64,000 bases of DNA from Cafeteria roenbergensis (taxonomy: Eukaryota; Sar; Bigyra; Bicosoecida; Cafeteriaceae): contig VLTN01000001.1 in assembly GCA_008330645.1 (NCBI GenBank), forward strand, positions 744,001 to 808,000, read 5' to 3'. The position numbers and the translations under genes were made by a program. Below are positions 38,689 to 50,000 of the stretch, in pieces; the first letter of the stretch is position 1; every line of letters starts with the position of its first letter. Below the pieces are notes generated by a model, which worked only from the letters and a program-made list of their open reading frames with translations, did not search any database and was not told where the DNA came from.

Positions 38689-39429
38689 ATGCACCCGTCG
38701 CTTTGGTGGATGACTGGGGATGAGCTGATGGCGTGGCTTGGGTTCAGCATGTCGCTCTTCGCTGTGTACTGGCTGTTCCGTCCCATCCTGCCGGCGCTGG
38801 GCTGCCGCCGCAACCCCAAGGGTCCCGATGACGAGGCCAGCAGCCAGCGCCAGCACGGCTGGATCCTCAGTGGCGTCACCGGGGCCGTGCTGTCTGTCGT
38901 GGGCGCTGTGCAGTGCGCCGAGATGCTCCAGCTGTTCCTCAAGGAGGGCACCGAGCACAGCGCGTGGGAGGCCTTCTTCAACGAGTACCCGGCTTACATT
39001 ACGTACGCAATCGTGTTCTTCATGGCTCACTGTGTCGTCGACACGGTGGTTGGCACCATCTGGTACCCCAAGGCCATGGACATGGCTTCGGGGTACATCC
39101 ACCACGCCGTGTACCTGTACGTGTGCCTGTACGCGCTGCGCGTGTGCCCCCGGATCTTCGCGCTCTTCTTCATCGAGGAGTTCCCCACGCTGCTGCTCGC
39201 CCTGGGGAACTGGCACCACGGCCTGCGCAACGACAACTTGTTCGGGGGCGTGTTCTTCGTGCTGCGCATCGTCAGCCACATCTGCATGCTCCTGCTCACC
39301 GGGTGGTCGCGCATTGAGCTCAAGATCGGCCTCACTCTCATGACCCTCACCCTGGGAATGCACGTCATGTGGATGCGCACGTGGTGCCTCAAGTACGGCC
39401 TCTGCAAGCGCCGCCCCAAGGCGTCGTGA
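38689..39429 (+). CDS. TLC-domain (TRAM-LAG1-CLN8) membrane protein
   Basis: Single exon, 246 residues with about six to seven membrane helices. The TLC pattern is visible: HGWILSGVTGAVLSVVG in the first third, the middle AHCVVDTVVGTIWYP, then YIHHAVYLYVCLY with the paired histidines, and FFIEEFPTLLLALGNWHHG. TLC proteins include ceramide synthases and TLCD/TMEM56-like proteins that affect lipid composition. It lacks a homeobox and the long ceramide-synthase N-terminus, so it is closer in size to TLCD-type proteins. The basic end (KRRPKAS) could help retain it in the ER, but that is a guess. Confidence 0.8.
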   Translation: MHPSLWWMTGDELMAWLGFSMSLFAVYWLFRPILPALGCRRNPKGPDDEASSQRQHGWILSGVTGAVLSVVGAVQCAEMLQLFLKEGTEHSAWEAFFNEYPAYITYAIVFFMAHCVVDTVVGTIWYPKAMDMASGYIHHAVYLYVCLYALRVCPRIFALFFIEEFPTLLLALGNWHHGLRNDNLFGGVFFVLRIVSHICMLLLTGWSRIELKIGLTLMTLTLGMHVMWMRTWCLKYGLCKRRPKAS

Positions 39430-39771
39430 GCTGGGGCAAGGCAGGCTGCCTCTGCTGGGGCGAGCGGCCCGCCGCCGCCCCTGGGCACCTCTGGCGGCAA
39501 GGCCGCTCAGGGGTGCAGCAGCCAGCCAGAGAGTGTGCCCATGCCTCCGTGTGTGCCTGTCGCGTCGTCTTTCGATGCACGTGCGTGTGAGTGATCGCTG
39601 GCCCCGAGACGCCCGAGGCCGCAACCAAACACGAAACCCTTTGCGCAGCTTCGCCACGTCGCTTCCACGCCGGTAGCCGCACCCGTTTCCCGCCCGCGCT
39701 GGCTGGCAGCCCGAGCACGGCCCACCGTCCGCCCGGCCGTGCCGCCCTTGGCACCCACCGTTGCGAGCTGC
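39430..39771. other. 342-base convergent spacer, TLC gene / exonuclease gene
   Basis: It should hold the two 3' ends only. A GT-rich patch with GTGTGTGCC and CGTGCGTGTGAGTG at 39560-39594 lies about 130-165 bases past the TLC stop. No gene or RNA is recognised. Confidence 0.5.
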
Positions 39772-41596
39772 CTAGCGCCGGCGGGCCTTATGGGCGCCCC
39801 CGACAAACGCCGCGGCGCTCTCAGCAAGGCTCGCCACAGGCTTGGCCCTCGCAGCCCTGGCAGGCTTGCCGCCCCGCCCAGCGCCTCCCTTGGACCTCAG
39901 CCCGCCCCTCGCGGGCACAGGGCCGCGAGACGACGGCGTGTCCCTCCTGGTCGGAACAATCGCCGAAACCGCCACGGAGGCACGCGAGAGCGGGTCCGCA
40001 TCCAGCTCCGCATCGGGAAGCTGCATCAGCACGGGGGGCGCCGCGGCGGCCGCCGCGGCCTCGGCCGCAGCAGCGGCCGCGAGACCCCGCTTCGACGTCG
40101 CCGCCGCCGCCTCTCTCTCCTCGGCAAGCCGCAGCGCGCGCGGGGTGCGCGGCGCGTCTGGGGGAGTGCCCAGCGCCCTGTTGGCCCAAGCTTCCCATTG
40201 CTTGCGCACATGCAAATATAGGGCAAGCGACGCTCGGGCATCCTCAGCCTGCGCACCAACGCGAGGACGAGCGCGGGCGCGAGCGGGTGCAGTCACAGCG
40301 CGGCAGCGGGGACGGGAGCGGTCAGCGCGCTGGCGAGAATGGTGCGCGGCCCATAGGCCAGCCCCGCTTGCACCGGTACGCGGCCGCCCTCAGCTGCGGC
40401 AAGTGCGTCGCGTGCGAACTAGGGCGCTCACGGGGTCGTGCTCTCCGGTCTGGATCAGCATGCCCAGCGTGTCAGCTGACACGTCGCGAAGTTTGCGTGG
40501 ACGGCTCTTTCCCTGAAGGGAGGCGGAGTGGGGGGGGGAGGCGGAGGGAGGGAGGGCAGGGCAGGGCGGAGGGTCAGTGTTGGCCGGCCAGCGAGGCGGC
40601 GGTGAGCGGAGGCGGCGGTGAGCGGAGGCGGCGGTGAGCGGGGGCGGCGGTGAGCGGGGGCGCGGCGGGACTCACGCCGTGGCGGCGGCGGAAGGGCGGG
40701 TACTTGGAAGTGTCCCTGACCAGGTGCTTCGGGTGCTTCAGCATGAGGGCGTGGAGGTCGTTCTTGAGGGCGTGGCCCACCACGATGCGGCCCGCGGTGA
40801 TGTCGCTGACGGCCTTAACGACGCTCTCGAAGGACGGGGCGTTCTTGATGTGCTTCGGCTCCACACCGGACACCCAGGTGCGGAAGTCTGCGAGGAACGG
40901 GCGGTCGGGCGGCGGCGGGCGCGATCAGCGAGGCGACGTCCAGCCACGCGCCGGCCGGCAGCGGGCCGTGGGCGCGATCGGCGAGGCAACCACTAGCCAG
41001 GCGCAATCCGGCAGCGGTTGCGCGGACGAGCTGGGTCCCCGCCGGCTGCTGGCTCACCCGTCACCCGCTCCTTGGGCTTGACGTAGGACAAGTAAATGGT
41101 TTCCATGCGCTGGTTGACGATGCAAACCTGAGCCAACACGCTCGTCTTGCCCGAGGCGCCCACGCCCACCATTTCGCAATCGAGGCCGAGGACTGGCGTC
41201 AGGCGTGGGTCGCTCTTGCCCGTGATGGGCGCCGGGCGAAGGTTCGCCGGGTCCTTCGCAGCCAGGATGGCGGCCTCTCCGGGCTCCTTCTCCGGGTCGA
41301 TAACGGCGGGGGCGGCGGCGGCGGCTGCGGCCGCTGCGGCTGCGGCTGCCGCGCCCTCTTCCGCGCGGCGCGCACGCCTCGCCCGCGCCTGTCTGCGCCG
41401 AGCACGGAAACACGGCAGCGCACACCCGAGGTAGTGGGGGATGCTCCTGCAATGGCAGGTTTGGGGGCGCGGTCAGTGCGCTCTGTTGCAGCGCTCACTC
41501 TGCCTCGATGGCTGCGGCGTCCGCCAAAGGGCGAGGCCGCTTGCCCCGCTGCGCCGGCGCCAGCTTGACGCGCATCTTGTTCCAGTTGCTGCTCAT
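39772..41596 (-). CDS. REXO4-type 3'-5' exonuclease (DEDD family)
   Basis: Five exons: 41596-41499, 41446-41058, 40887-40676, 40512-40432 and 40248-39772; about 418 residues. The first intron is only 52 bases. Exo motif I is GLDCEMVGVG (Asp122, Glu124). The path continues KTSVLAQVCIVN, YLSYVKPKERVT|DFRTWVSGVEPKHI, then GRIVVGHALKNDLHALML with HPKHLVRDTSKYPPFRR, GKSRPRKLRDVSADTLGMLIQTGEHDP and AEDARASLALYLHVRKQWE. This is the REXO4/ISG20-like arrangement linked to rRNA processing and RNA turnover. A poly-Ala block of about 14 residues precedes the catalytic core, and the 100-residue C-terminus is Ala/Arg-rich. Every junction restores the family sequence, which supports the joins. Confidence 0.9.
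40593..40660. repeat. Four-copy 16-base minisatellite in an exonuclease intron
   Basis: A unit close to GAGGCGGCGGTGAGCG repeats four times; copies of GGTGAGCG start at 40601, 40617, 40633 and 40649. It lies inside the third intron (40675-40513) of the minus-strand gene. Confidence 0.8.
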
Positions 41597-41867
41597 CGCT
41601 GCAACCGCTGCGGGGAGCAGGCGTGGTCGCAGGCCAAAAACTCGCAAAGGCGGCCGGGCTCTGCAGGCGGGCGGCGAAGTATTTGACGCGGCGCAACACC
41701 CGAGCCCAGACCGGAGCGCCGGCCGCTCTCGCAAGGCTCAGCGAACCCTTCCCACATAGCACTCCACGGGCGCTTCTGCCCAGTGGATGCTTGCAAGGGC
41801 CGGGCAGTTGGGAACCAGGACGCGCCGCGCCCTGCTTGTGCCGGCACTCGCTTCAAGCCTCGGGGAC
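41597..41867. promoter_or_regulatory. Divergent promoter interval, exonuclease / TRM10
   Basis: 271 bases between two outward-facing start codons. Both genes act on RNA, so shared control would make sense, but no motif proves it. Confidence 0.35.
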
Positions 41868-43451
41868 ATGGAGGCCGCCTGCTTCGCGGCTGTCGCGGCC
41901 GCAGGGACAACGTGGACACTCACGCGCCGCTGGTTGGTCACCAAGGCGGGAGGCATCCCGTCAGGCGCCAGTGCCAGGCGCAGGGAGCGAAAGGCGGAGC
42001 GCTACGCTCGCGCCGTGGACCGCAGACGCGCCAAGGGCCGCGAAAAGCGCAGGCAGCTGGCGGACCTGAAGCGCCGCGCTCGCGAGGAGGGAACCGACGG
42101 CATGACCGAGGGTAAGACAATCGTGTGTGCCGTGTGCGTCGAGTCACGAGTGGCGCTGGCGTCGCGTGGGGTGCAATTTCGTCGCGATGACACTTGCCCT
42201 CCGCTTGCGCTGCCGTCGCACACTCCGCAGAGGAGGCTGCCCAGCTGCAGAGCAACGCGGCCCGCTCGTCCCGCGAGCGCCGCAGCGAGGCCACGGTGAG
42301 CGTGGTCGTCGTGCTCGGCGCCCCCGCGCTCTCGGCAAGCGAGGCTGGGAGGCATCGCTCGCGCCGCCGACGGCGCGCGACTGCCGCGGCGGTGACCGGA
42401 TCCGCCCCCGCCCTTTCTTTTCTGCGCTCCAAATCCCGCCTGTTCCTCCCCCCCCCGCGCTGCACCGCCCGTGACCACGCGCTGCGCTCGCGCCGTCGCA
42501 GGAGCTGGAGGCGCTGGTGGCGGGCAGCCGCCTCACCATCCTGGTAAACTGCGCCTACGACTGCAACACCGCCCGCGAGCGCCAAAGCCTCGCGCACCAG
42601 CTGATGGGCGTCTACGCCGCGAACAAGCGAAACCGCTCCAGGTCCCCTGCCCAGGTGGTGGTGTGGCTCCCTGCGCCCGAGGTCGAAGGCAAGCTGCGGG
42701 ACAAGGGGGCTGGCAACTGGCCAGCCTTTCGCATCGTGCCCAGGGAGGGGGCTGCTGCCACTGACGCCGCCGCCGCCGCCGCCACTGCAGCCGAGGCCGC
42801 CGCCGCCTCAGAGGCAGCAGCAGCCGCAGCTGCTGGGGTGGTGGTCGGCGACGCGGGGGTCAAAGATCGAGCGGCTGCCGCGGCGGCAGACGGCGTCCAG
42901 GGCGCCGCAGCTCTTGCTGGCAGCGAGTGGGTGCGGGAGAGCCCCGGCCGCGTCGTGATCCTCACGCCCGACTCGGAGGTGGAACTCGACCGGGTCGAGG
43001 ACGGGGATGTCTTTGTCATTGGCGGCATCGTCGACCGCAGCGTGCGCCGCGGTCAGACTCTTCGCACGGCGCTGGACCTTGGCGTCAGGCACGCACGCTT
43101 GCCCATCGCGAGGGCCCTGGCCAGCGAGGGCGAGGAGCTCGCGGTCGGCTCTGTCCTCAACGTGGACACGGTTGCCGAGGCCATCATGCGACGCAAGGTG
43201 AGGTTGCGCGCCTGCCGCAGTTTCCTACGCACGTATGTGCCCTATTGTTTGAATGGCCGCGCTCTCTATTTGCGCTGCGTGGCGTTCGTGCGGCGCGAGG
43301 CTCGCGTGCGCAGGCTGGTGACGAGTGGCCTGCCATCCTTTCGGAGCTTGTCCCCAAGCGCATCCGGGCCAAGGCAGCCAAGAAGCCTGCAAAGAAGCGG
43401 GGCGAGGGCAAAGACACGGACGGGGGCGAGTGGGAGGATGCGGATGCGTGA
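41868..43451 (+). CDS. TRM10-family tRNA (guanine/adenine-N1)-methyltransferase
   Basis: Four exons: 41868-42111, 42231-42295, 42502-43197 and 43314-43451, with phases 1, 0, 0; about 380 residues. The N-terminal part is a basic helical extension (RRRERKAERYARAVDRRRAKGREKRRQ in pieces). The SPOUT core shows LTILVNCAYDCNTARERQSLA, QLMGVYAANKRN, VVILTPDSEVEL, DGDVFVIGGIVDRSVRRGQ, ALDLGVRHARLPIARAL and VLNVDTVAEAIMRRK|AGDEWPAIL. The IGGIVD and RLPI blocks are hallmarks of TRM10. Enzymes of this family methylate N1 of purine 9 in tRNA with SAM. Between residues about 175 and 232 is an Ala-rich insert. The canonical first motif is closer to IDLSFD; here it is VNCAYD, a variant. Confidence 0.88.
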
Positions 43452-44064
43452 TGCGTGCGTCCAAGAGCAAGGCGGCGCAGTCAAGCAAGCTGAAGATGTG
43501 CAGCGCAGCCTCCCAGAGGTAGCTCGCGTGGCGCGGGGCCGAAGCCCCCGAGCAAGCACCCACAAGTGGGAAGCCGTGCAGCGGTGGTTTTTTCTTGGGT
43601 GGTACGTAAGCCCCAGCCGTGTGAAAGCCACGGCAAGGGAGAATTATCCGCCCGTTAAGCAAGGCGCAGACACTTCGTTGACTTGCTGCGCGGCTCAGCC
43701 TCACCTTTGCTGGGCTCCCTTGGGGCAAAGCGAGGAGCAAGGACGTTGTGGTACGTGCCTGACTGCTGCTGGCACCTGGGCGGCTCTTGAAGGCGCCGGT
43801 CCGGCGCCGCAAGCCAGGCGGGGCTGAGTGCCGGACGCGCTCGCTTGCGCTGCCCGGCTGCGCTCTGCCAGCGATGGCCCGCTCTACCGCGAGCTGGAGG
43901 GATGTGTCCGTTCCCTCGCCGCCTTCATGCTTGCAATCGGTCGCGTGCTGCGGGAGCGCGGGCCCAGCCTACCCCCAGGTTGGGCTGGGTGCGCAAAGGC
44001 GCAAGCGTTCAAGCACATGCGATTCATTGAAAGCAATTGCACACCACGCAGCCGACGCACACTC
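43452..44064. other. 613-base convergent spacer, TRM10 / HECT gene
   Basis: The largest non-coding gap in the window, lying between two stop codons. It should hold both 3' UTRs. An 85-codon open frame (43828-44085) shows no family signature, and no tRNA A/B-box pair or hairpin was recognised. Confidence 0.5.
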
Positions 44065-47000
44065 TCATGCAGTCGAATCTGTTGAGTGCGGCCGCTCAGC
44101 CGCGGTCACATCCTCCCCGTCGGAGCTGTCATCCGCATCGCGCCCTGGCGAGTGCGGAGCCGTCACCGGCGTTGTCGAGGGCTGCGCCACGAAGGCATGC
44201 GCAGCCTGGCCGCCAGCGCTGTCGGCGCAGCCGGGCGACGCAGCGCCGGACCCGGCGTCTGGACGCGCGTGTTCCCGCGTCGACGCGACGGACGATGGAG
44301 TTGCTGCGTGGCCGAGGGCAGCGGAGCCTGCGGGAGCAATGGCTGAACCGCGGATCGGCGACACGGCCGCGCTGCCTGGCGTGCGCGCAGCCAGCAGCGA
44401 TGGGCTTGACGCGCCGGCCGACAACCCGCTCAAGGCATGGGCGTGCCTGGGCTCCCGCGACAGGCTGACCGCCCCCCCCAGTGGACCTGCGGACGGGTAC
44501 GGCTGCGCCCCCTGCACGCCTGCGGAGGCGCCTGCTTGGCGGCCGGTCGCTGCCAGATCACCGCTGTGGAGCGTGCCTCGCCGAGCCTGGTGCATCCACG
44601 ACACGGACGCAGGGCGGCTCGAAGACGTCACGCCGTCCGCCTGCCCCGGCCCTCGTGTCACGCCCAGCCCCGCGACCACGCTGCTCATGCCTTCAAGTCG
44701 GCCGCCCAGACCGTCGCCGGCCTCCGAGGCTGCGCTGGTGGCGAGGTGACCCGCGTTGCCAGTCGCCACGGAGCCACCGCGGGGCAGCCCCCCCACGGAC
44801 TCGGGGCCGGCATTCGCCCGACCGAGCCGCATGCTGCCGGCTCGCGCGCTCAGGCCGCTGGGCGGCTGAAGGGACCCATTGTGGCCGCCCACCCGCGCGC
44901 GACCATCGCGGGTGCGGTCCACACTGCCGCCGACAGACGTTGGCCGGGGCATGACCTCCACTCCCGCAGAGGAAGCTGCCTCAGAGGCGCCCCCCGCGGA
45001 CGTGGCGTCGTCGTCATGCGCTGCCAGCGCCGCCGCCGCGTCGATCACCACTGACGCCCGGCCCCGCGCCTGCTCCTGAGGCGACCGGTCCTGCTCAGCT
45101 CGGCCAGCCGAGGCCATGGCGGACGCGGGCGGCCTGCTGCCCCCAGCCCCGTCGCGTGGCGACGCCGAGCGGCGCCGCCGTCCCGTCGCGCCCTCTCTGC
45201 CCCGGCTGGCGCTCCTGCCCTGCCGCCCCACGCTGTGCCCGGTCTGCCACGCGCCCGCCCAGGCCTCCTCCGGGAGGGCGTCCGTGGAGCCACCGCTGTG
45301 CCGCGACCCTGCCGCGGGGGACGCCGCCTCGCGACCGCTGGCAGAGTCGACGTCGGAGGCAGCTGCCGACGTCGTCTGGGCAGCGGTCGGCAGGGCCGCT
45401 GCGCGCAGCACCACACCGGAGCCTGAAGTCTGAGCGCCTGCGCGCGCGCCCGAGCTCCCCCGTCCTGGCAGGCGGGCGGAGCTGTCGAGCATAGCAAACA
45501 CGCCGCCGGCGCGCGCGGACCGGCCTTGCCCGCGGGAGCGCCTCTCACCGCCCGCCGACGCCGACGCCGACGCCGACGTCCGTACCGAGGCCAACGCATC
45601 TCCCAGCTGGATTCCGGCAGCGGGGGGGCGCGACATGGCGGGCACCGGCCCCGCCGCCGCGTCTGGCGCGTGCGACCCGGCCCTCCCCCTGGTGGCGCCC
45701 GCGCCGGGCCCTCCCGCGGCGGCCGGCACGCTGACGGCAGCCCAGGCGGCGCCAGCCGACGTTGCTGCCGTCGCAGCGCGGCGGGAGTTCAGCTGCGCTT
45801 GCGCGACTGCCGTGGCGGCAGTGGTGGCAGCTGTCGCCACCCCGGCCTCCGCCTCGACGAAGGCCACCTCCTCGGCGAGGAGCGACCGTCCCGCTGTGGA
45901 CGACGGAGGCGATGCCCGCGCAGCCCCGTCGCCGCCGTCAAGGTGGCCGGGCACCGTCCCTGCCGCGCCCTCGCCCCTGGTCCCCGGCAACGCGCCGTCG
46001 GCATCACCGTCGTTGGAGACACTGCGGGCGTGGTGCGTGCCGTCAGGCCCGCCCTCGCTTCCGCGCCCAGGCAGGCCGCTGCTGTCGATGGAGGGAACGA
46101 CCACCAAGCCGTCACGCAGCGACTGCAACGGCATGGCGACAAGCCCGGGACTGAACGTAGGAAGGTCCACTGGCAGCGCCACCCCGCCGGGCCTGCGGCC
46201 GCCGCCTGGGCGGCCAGCCCGACCGCCAATATCGCCGGGCGCACCTCTGTCGGAGAGGGCTCGCTCCAAGCGGCCCGGCTGCCCCGTGGATGCGGAGGAG
46301 GACGCCGACGGGTGGCGCGCGCGTGAGCTCAGCGCCGAAGCCAGCCCGCCAGCGTCGGAGGCTCTCGACGAAGCTTGAGCCGCGGGCACTGCCCTCGCGC
46401 CCCGGAGCGAGATCATGGAAATGTGGCCGGTGGGGGAGAGGCCGCTGGCGGCGCCCGGGCCCTGGCCACGGGCAGCAGCGTTGCCGGCCGGACCCGCCGA
46501 CGAGACGGCCGGACCCACGTTGAGCCCGAGCACGCCGGACCGGGAAGCAGGAGCGTCAGACCCGGCGTTGTCCTCCTCTTCGCCCTCGTCCTCCTCGTCA
46601 ATCCCGGCGCTCACCGCGAAGCGGAGAAGCCGGGAAGAGTACGAGCCTCTGCGGGCGGGCCGAGCCATGGCCGAGGCGCCGAAGCCGCCCGACCCGCCAG
46701 GCTGAGGGGAGGGCGAGGTCGCCCCGCCCTCTGCGGCGCCCGGAAAGGCGGGGGGCGAGAGGAACGCGCTTGCGGAGTGCTGCGGGCTGCCCGCGCTGGA
46801 CACGGCTGCGCCATGCCGCGGCTCCGTGCCACGTGCGCCAGCCAGCGCCGCCGCGGTCGGTGCTGCCGTTCGCGGCGCAGTGGCTGCGGCGGCGGCTGCG
46901 GCGGCTGGGGCAGTCGCTGTCGTGGCAGCACGGACGTGAGCCCTGCCGCCCTCCCGCGGCGCGGAGGCACCGCCCGCGCTCGGGTGCGGGAGCGAGAGCT

Positions 47001-50000
47001 GCCGCTGCTGGTGGCTGGGCGCTCCAGCCGTGCTTGGCGGGAGCTCGAGGGCGGTGCGGCCCGTGGGGGCAGCAAGCCCTTCGCTGCGGCCGCCCGCCGG
47101 CGAGGACAGCGCCGACACGCCGCCGATCCCGCCGCCGACCCAGCCTGCGCCGCGAAGTGGGGGAGATCCCCGACTCTCGTCCGCGTCCAGCACTGCCACG
47201 CCGCCGATCGCGTGCGGCTGGCCTGGCCGACCGAGCCCCCCCGGGGACAGCCGTCCGGTCGAAAGGGCCCCATCTGCCCCCTCTACCCACCCGCGAACGG
47301 GACCCTCCGACGCGCTTCCGCCCTGCCTGTTCCGACCAACCGCCGAAACGCCGGCGCTGCTGGCCATGAAGACCTGCTCGGCAGCTGCTCCTCCGCCGAA
47401 GCCGTGTCCGCCCATCGAGCCACGCAGGCTCGTGACCGAGGACGCGGAGTACGGCGCCCTGTCGTCGTCGTGGTGCGAAGCGCCCTCGTCGCCGTGACGG
47501 TCGGCGAACGAGCTGTGGCCGTCGCCCGCGCGGCTCGATTCAACTGGGCTCGCGACTCCGGGGGCGGGCGCCCCGGCGGCCGCTCGGCGGCCGTCGGCCA
47601 CCTGTCCCGCAGCTTCGCCTCGCGGTGGCGGGCCAGTGCGAGCGAAAATGTGTCTGGGCCGCCAGCCGGCAGCGGAGCCACCAGCTGCGTCTCCGCCGCC
47701 AGCTCCGACACCTCCTTCACCTCCTCCCCCTCCTTCGCCGCCGCCGCCGTCGTCGTCGCCGTCACCGTCGCCACCGCCACCGCCGCCAGGCCCCTGTTCG
47801 CCACTGGCCGGCGTGCCGCTCCGGGACGCGGCTGAATCAGAGTCGCTCGCCTCCGCATGACGGTGGCTGCCGCGGCCGCCGGCGCCAATGCCGAGGCCGG
47901 TGCTGCTTGACTCTCCGTCTCCCTCGCGGCGCAGAGACGTGTCGCTCATCGGCCCCACTCGGAGGTTTCCTGGCGTCAAGGGCTGGCCGATGACCGCGCG
48001 GACGGAAGAGGACGTGGATTCGGCGGTGCCAGCAGGGAAGGCGCTGCCCGAGGCTGCGGAGGACGCGAGGCCGGACAGCTCACGGCCAAACGAAATCCCA
48101 CGGGGCCGGGATGAGGCTCCATCCCGGCGACCCCCCGGGATGCGCAATTGCGGGCCAGCGGCCCCTGCTCCGCCGACGCTATCCCCTGCCAGGCCGCCTT
48201 CGCCAGGCTGCTGGCCATGCCGCGCGCCGCTGCCGCCGGCAAGCCCGCCGGCTGCCGCACCGTCGCCCCGGCCGCTGTCCGTTGCGTCTCCTGGCCTGCG
48301 GGCTGTGGTGGAGCGCAGTCCGGCCACGCTCACGGCGCCTGCCGGGCTCGAGGCCATCGGGCGGGCCTGCTCCCCAAGCCCCTGCGGCAGCGCCCAGTCA
48401 CGAGGGTGGCCGCGGCGGGGCAGAAGCACCCCGGAGCGGCGAGGCAGGCTCGGACCAGCGGTCACGTCCTCGGCGCCTGACCCGGACGCCTCCTCTGCCG
48501 GCCCTGCGGTCTGGCTCTCAGACCCGCGGAGGCCCTGGCTGAAGCCTCGCGGTCCCCATCCGGGGGACGGCGGCCCGAGGCCGTCCAGCCACTCGCCAGC
48601 AGGGGGGGCAGGGGCCGCGTCACCGGTGGGCCCGTCGCCCTGCGGATCGTGCTGGCTCGCCGCCGTTTGCTCGCCGTCAGCGCCGCGCCCCGGCCCTCCG
48701 TGCGCCTGCCCCTCCTCCGCCGGTGCGGTCGCATCGTGCACGGCAGCCGATGCGGAGGCGTCGCCCCCTGGTTCGCTCCGCCGGGACACGGGCCTGCCGC
48801 GGGCGGCGGCGGCATGGGCCTGCATCGCGCTCCGCTCCCGGATGAAGGAGACCCCGACGCTGCGCGCGGGGCGGGGGCTGCCCCCGCGGCTGAGCGGGCT
48901 TCGCTGGCGACCCTCCGGCCGCGACCATGCGCCGTGGTGCTCTCCCATTCGAGGAAGCATCGGCGGCGGAGGGCTCGAGGGGCGGTTCTCGCGGGGAGAG
49001 CCGCTGTCGCCGACGCCGCCGCCGCGGCCGCCTCCTCCCTCGCTTGCGCCCCCTGTAGCGGACGATGGGTGTCGCGCCACAGCTGGGTCGTGTGCCCACC
49101 CGTAGGAGAGCCAGGGGCGCAGCAGCGAGGTGCTGGAGCGCGGACTTCCAGCCGGCTGAGGCGTCACGGGGTCGCGCTGCCCGCGGCGGTGCGGAACCTG
49201 CACGTCCTCCGCGAAGCGCTGAACCGCCGACAGGTACGAAAGACGAGCAACGAGAGACCGCCGGGCTGCTGCCTCCTCGCTGCCGTCTGCGGAGCGCTCC
49301 TGGGTGGGTGGCAGCCGCAGCCGGAGGGTAGTGGCACGGCCGGTCAAGCGAGACGAGGTGCCACCGGCAGCCGAAGCGCCAGCGTCGCCCGCGCTGTCGG
49401 CCGCGCCGCTGGCCGAGCCCGCGACACTCCCGCGCCCGCTGCCGGTCTGACCACCGCGACCGGCCGAGGCTGAGTCGCCTTCGCGGCGGCTCGCGCTCCG
49501 GCCGGTCCCTGACGCGCCGTCGGATGAGCGTTGCATCCGCAGGATGTTTGCGACGGGCAGCATCGCTGCGTGCCCGAGGAGCTCCTCCACAGCTGCCAGG
49601 TGGGACCGCGAGGCAGACTCGCTGTCGCCGCCCGCGCCGGCTGCCGACACCTGGAGCCCGTGCGCCAGCGCCCAGGTTCGAAGGAGGGCAGTCACGCCGC
49701 TCGTGTCGTCCTGCAGCGCGTGGACGCTGTAGCGGTCCGCGTCCACACCCCAGCTGCCGAAGATGCTCGACACCGGTTCGGAGAGCGCCTGGTCGGACTC
49801 GAAGCGTGGCTCCACCACTTGCCGCGCCTCTCGAACCAGCTGCTCCAGAACCTCGCCAGCGTCGGTGGCGTCTCGGTGGAGCGATGCCGAACGGCCAGAA
49901 GCGGAGCCGAGCTCGGAAGCGAGGCCGTCGCGCCCCGCCCCGGGTCTGCGGCGGCGGTGGCGCTCGCGTGCGCGCTGCCTGCGGTCCGAAAACAGGTGCG

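Noticed and set aside
40593-40660. Short direct repeats that could suggest a CRISPR array
   Set aside because: Four immediately adjacent 16-base copies with no spacers, inside a eukaryotic intron; a minisatellite.
43452-44064. Possible tRNA or small RNA gene in the largest spacer
   Set aside because: No matching A-box/B-box pair or cloverleaf could be traced by eye on either strand.
43787-44749. 320-codon plus-strand frame at the end of the HECT gene
   Set aside because: Antisense to the HECT tail; no start context or family signature.
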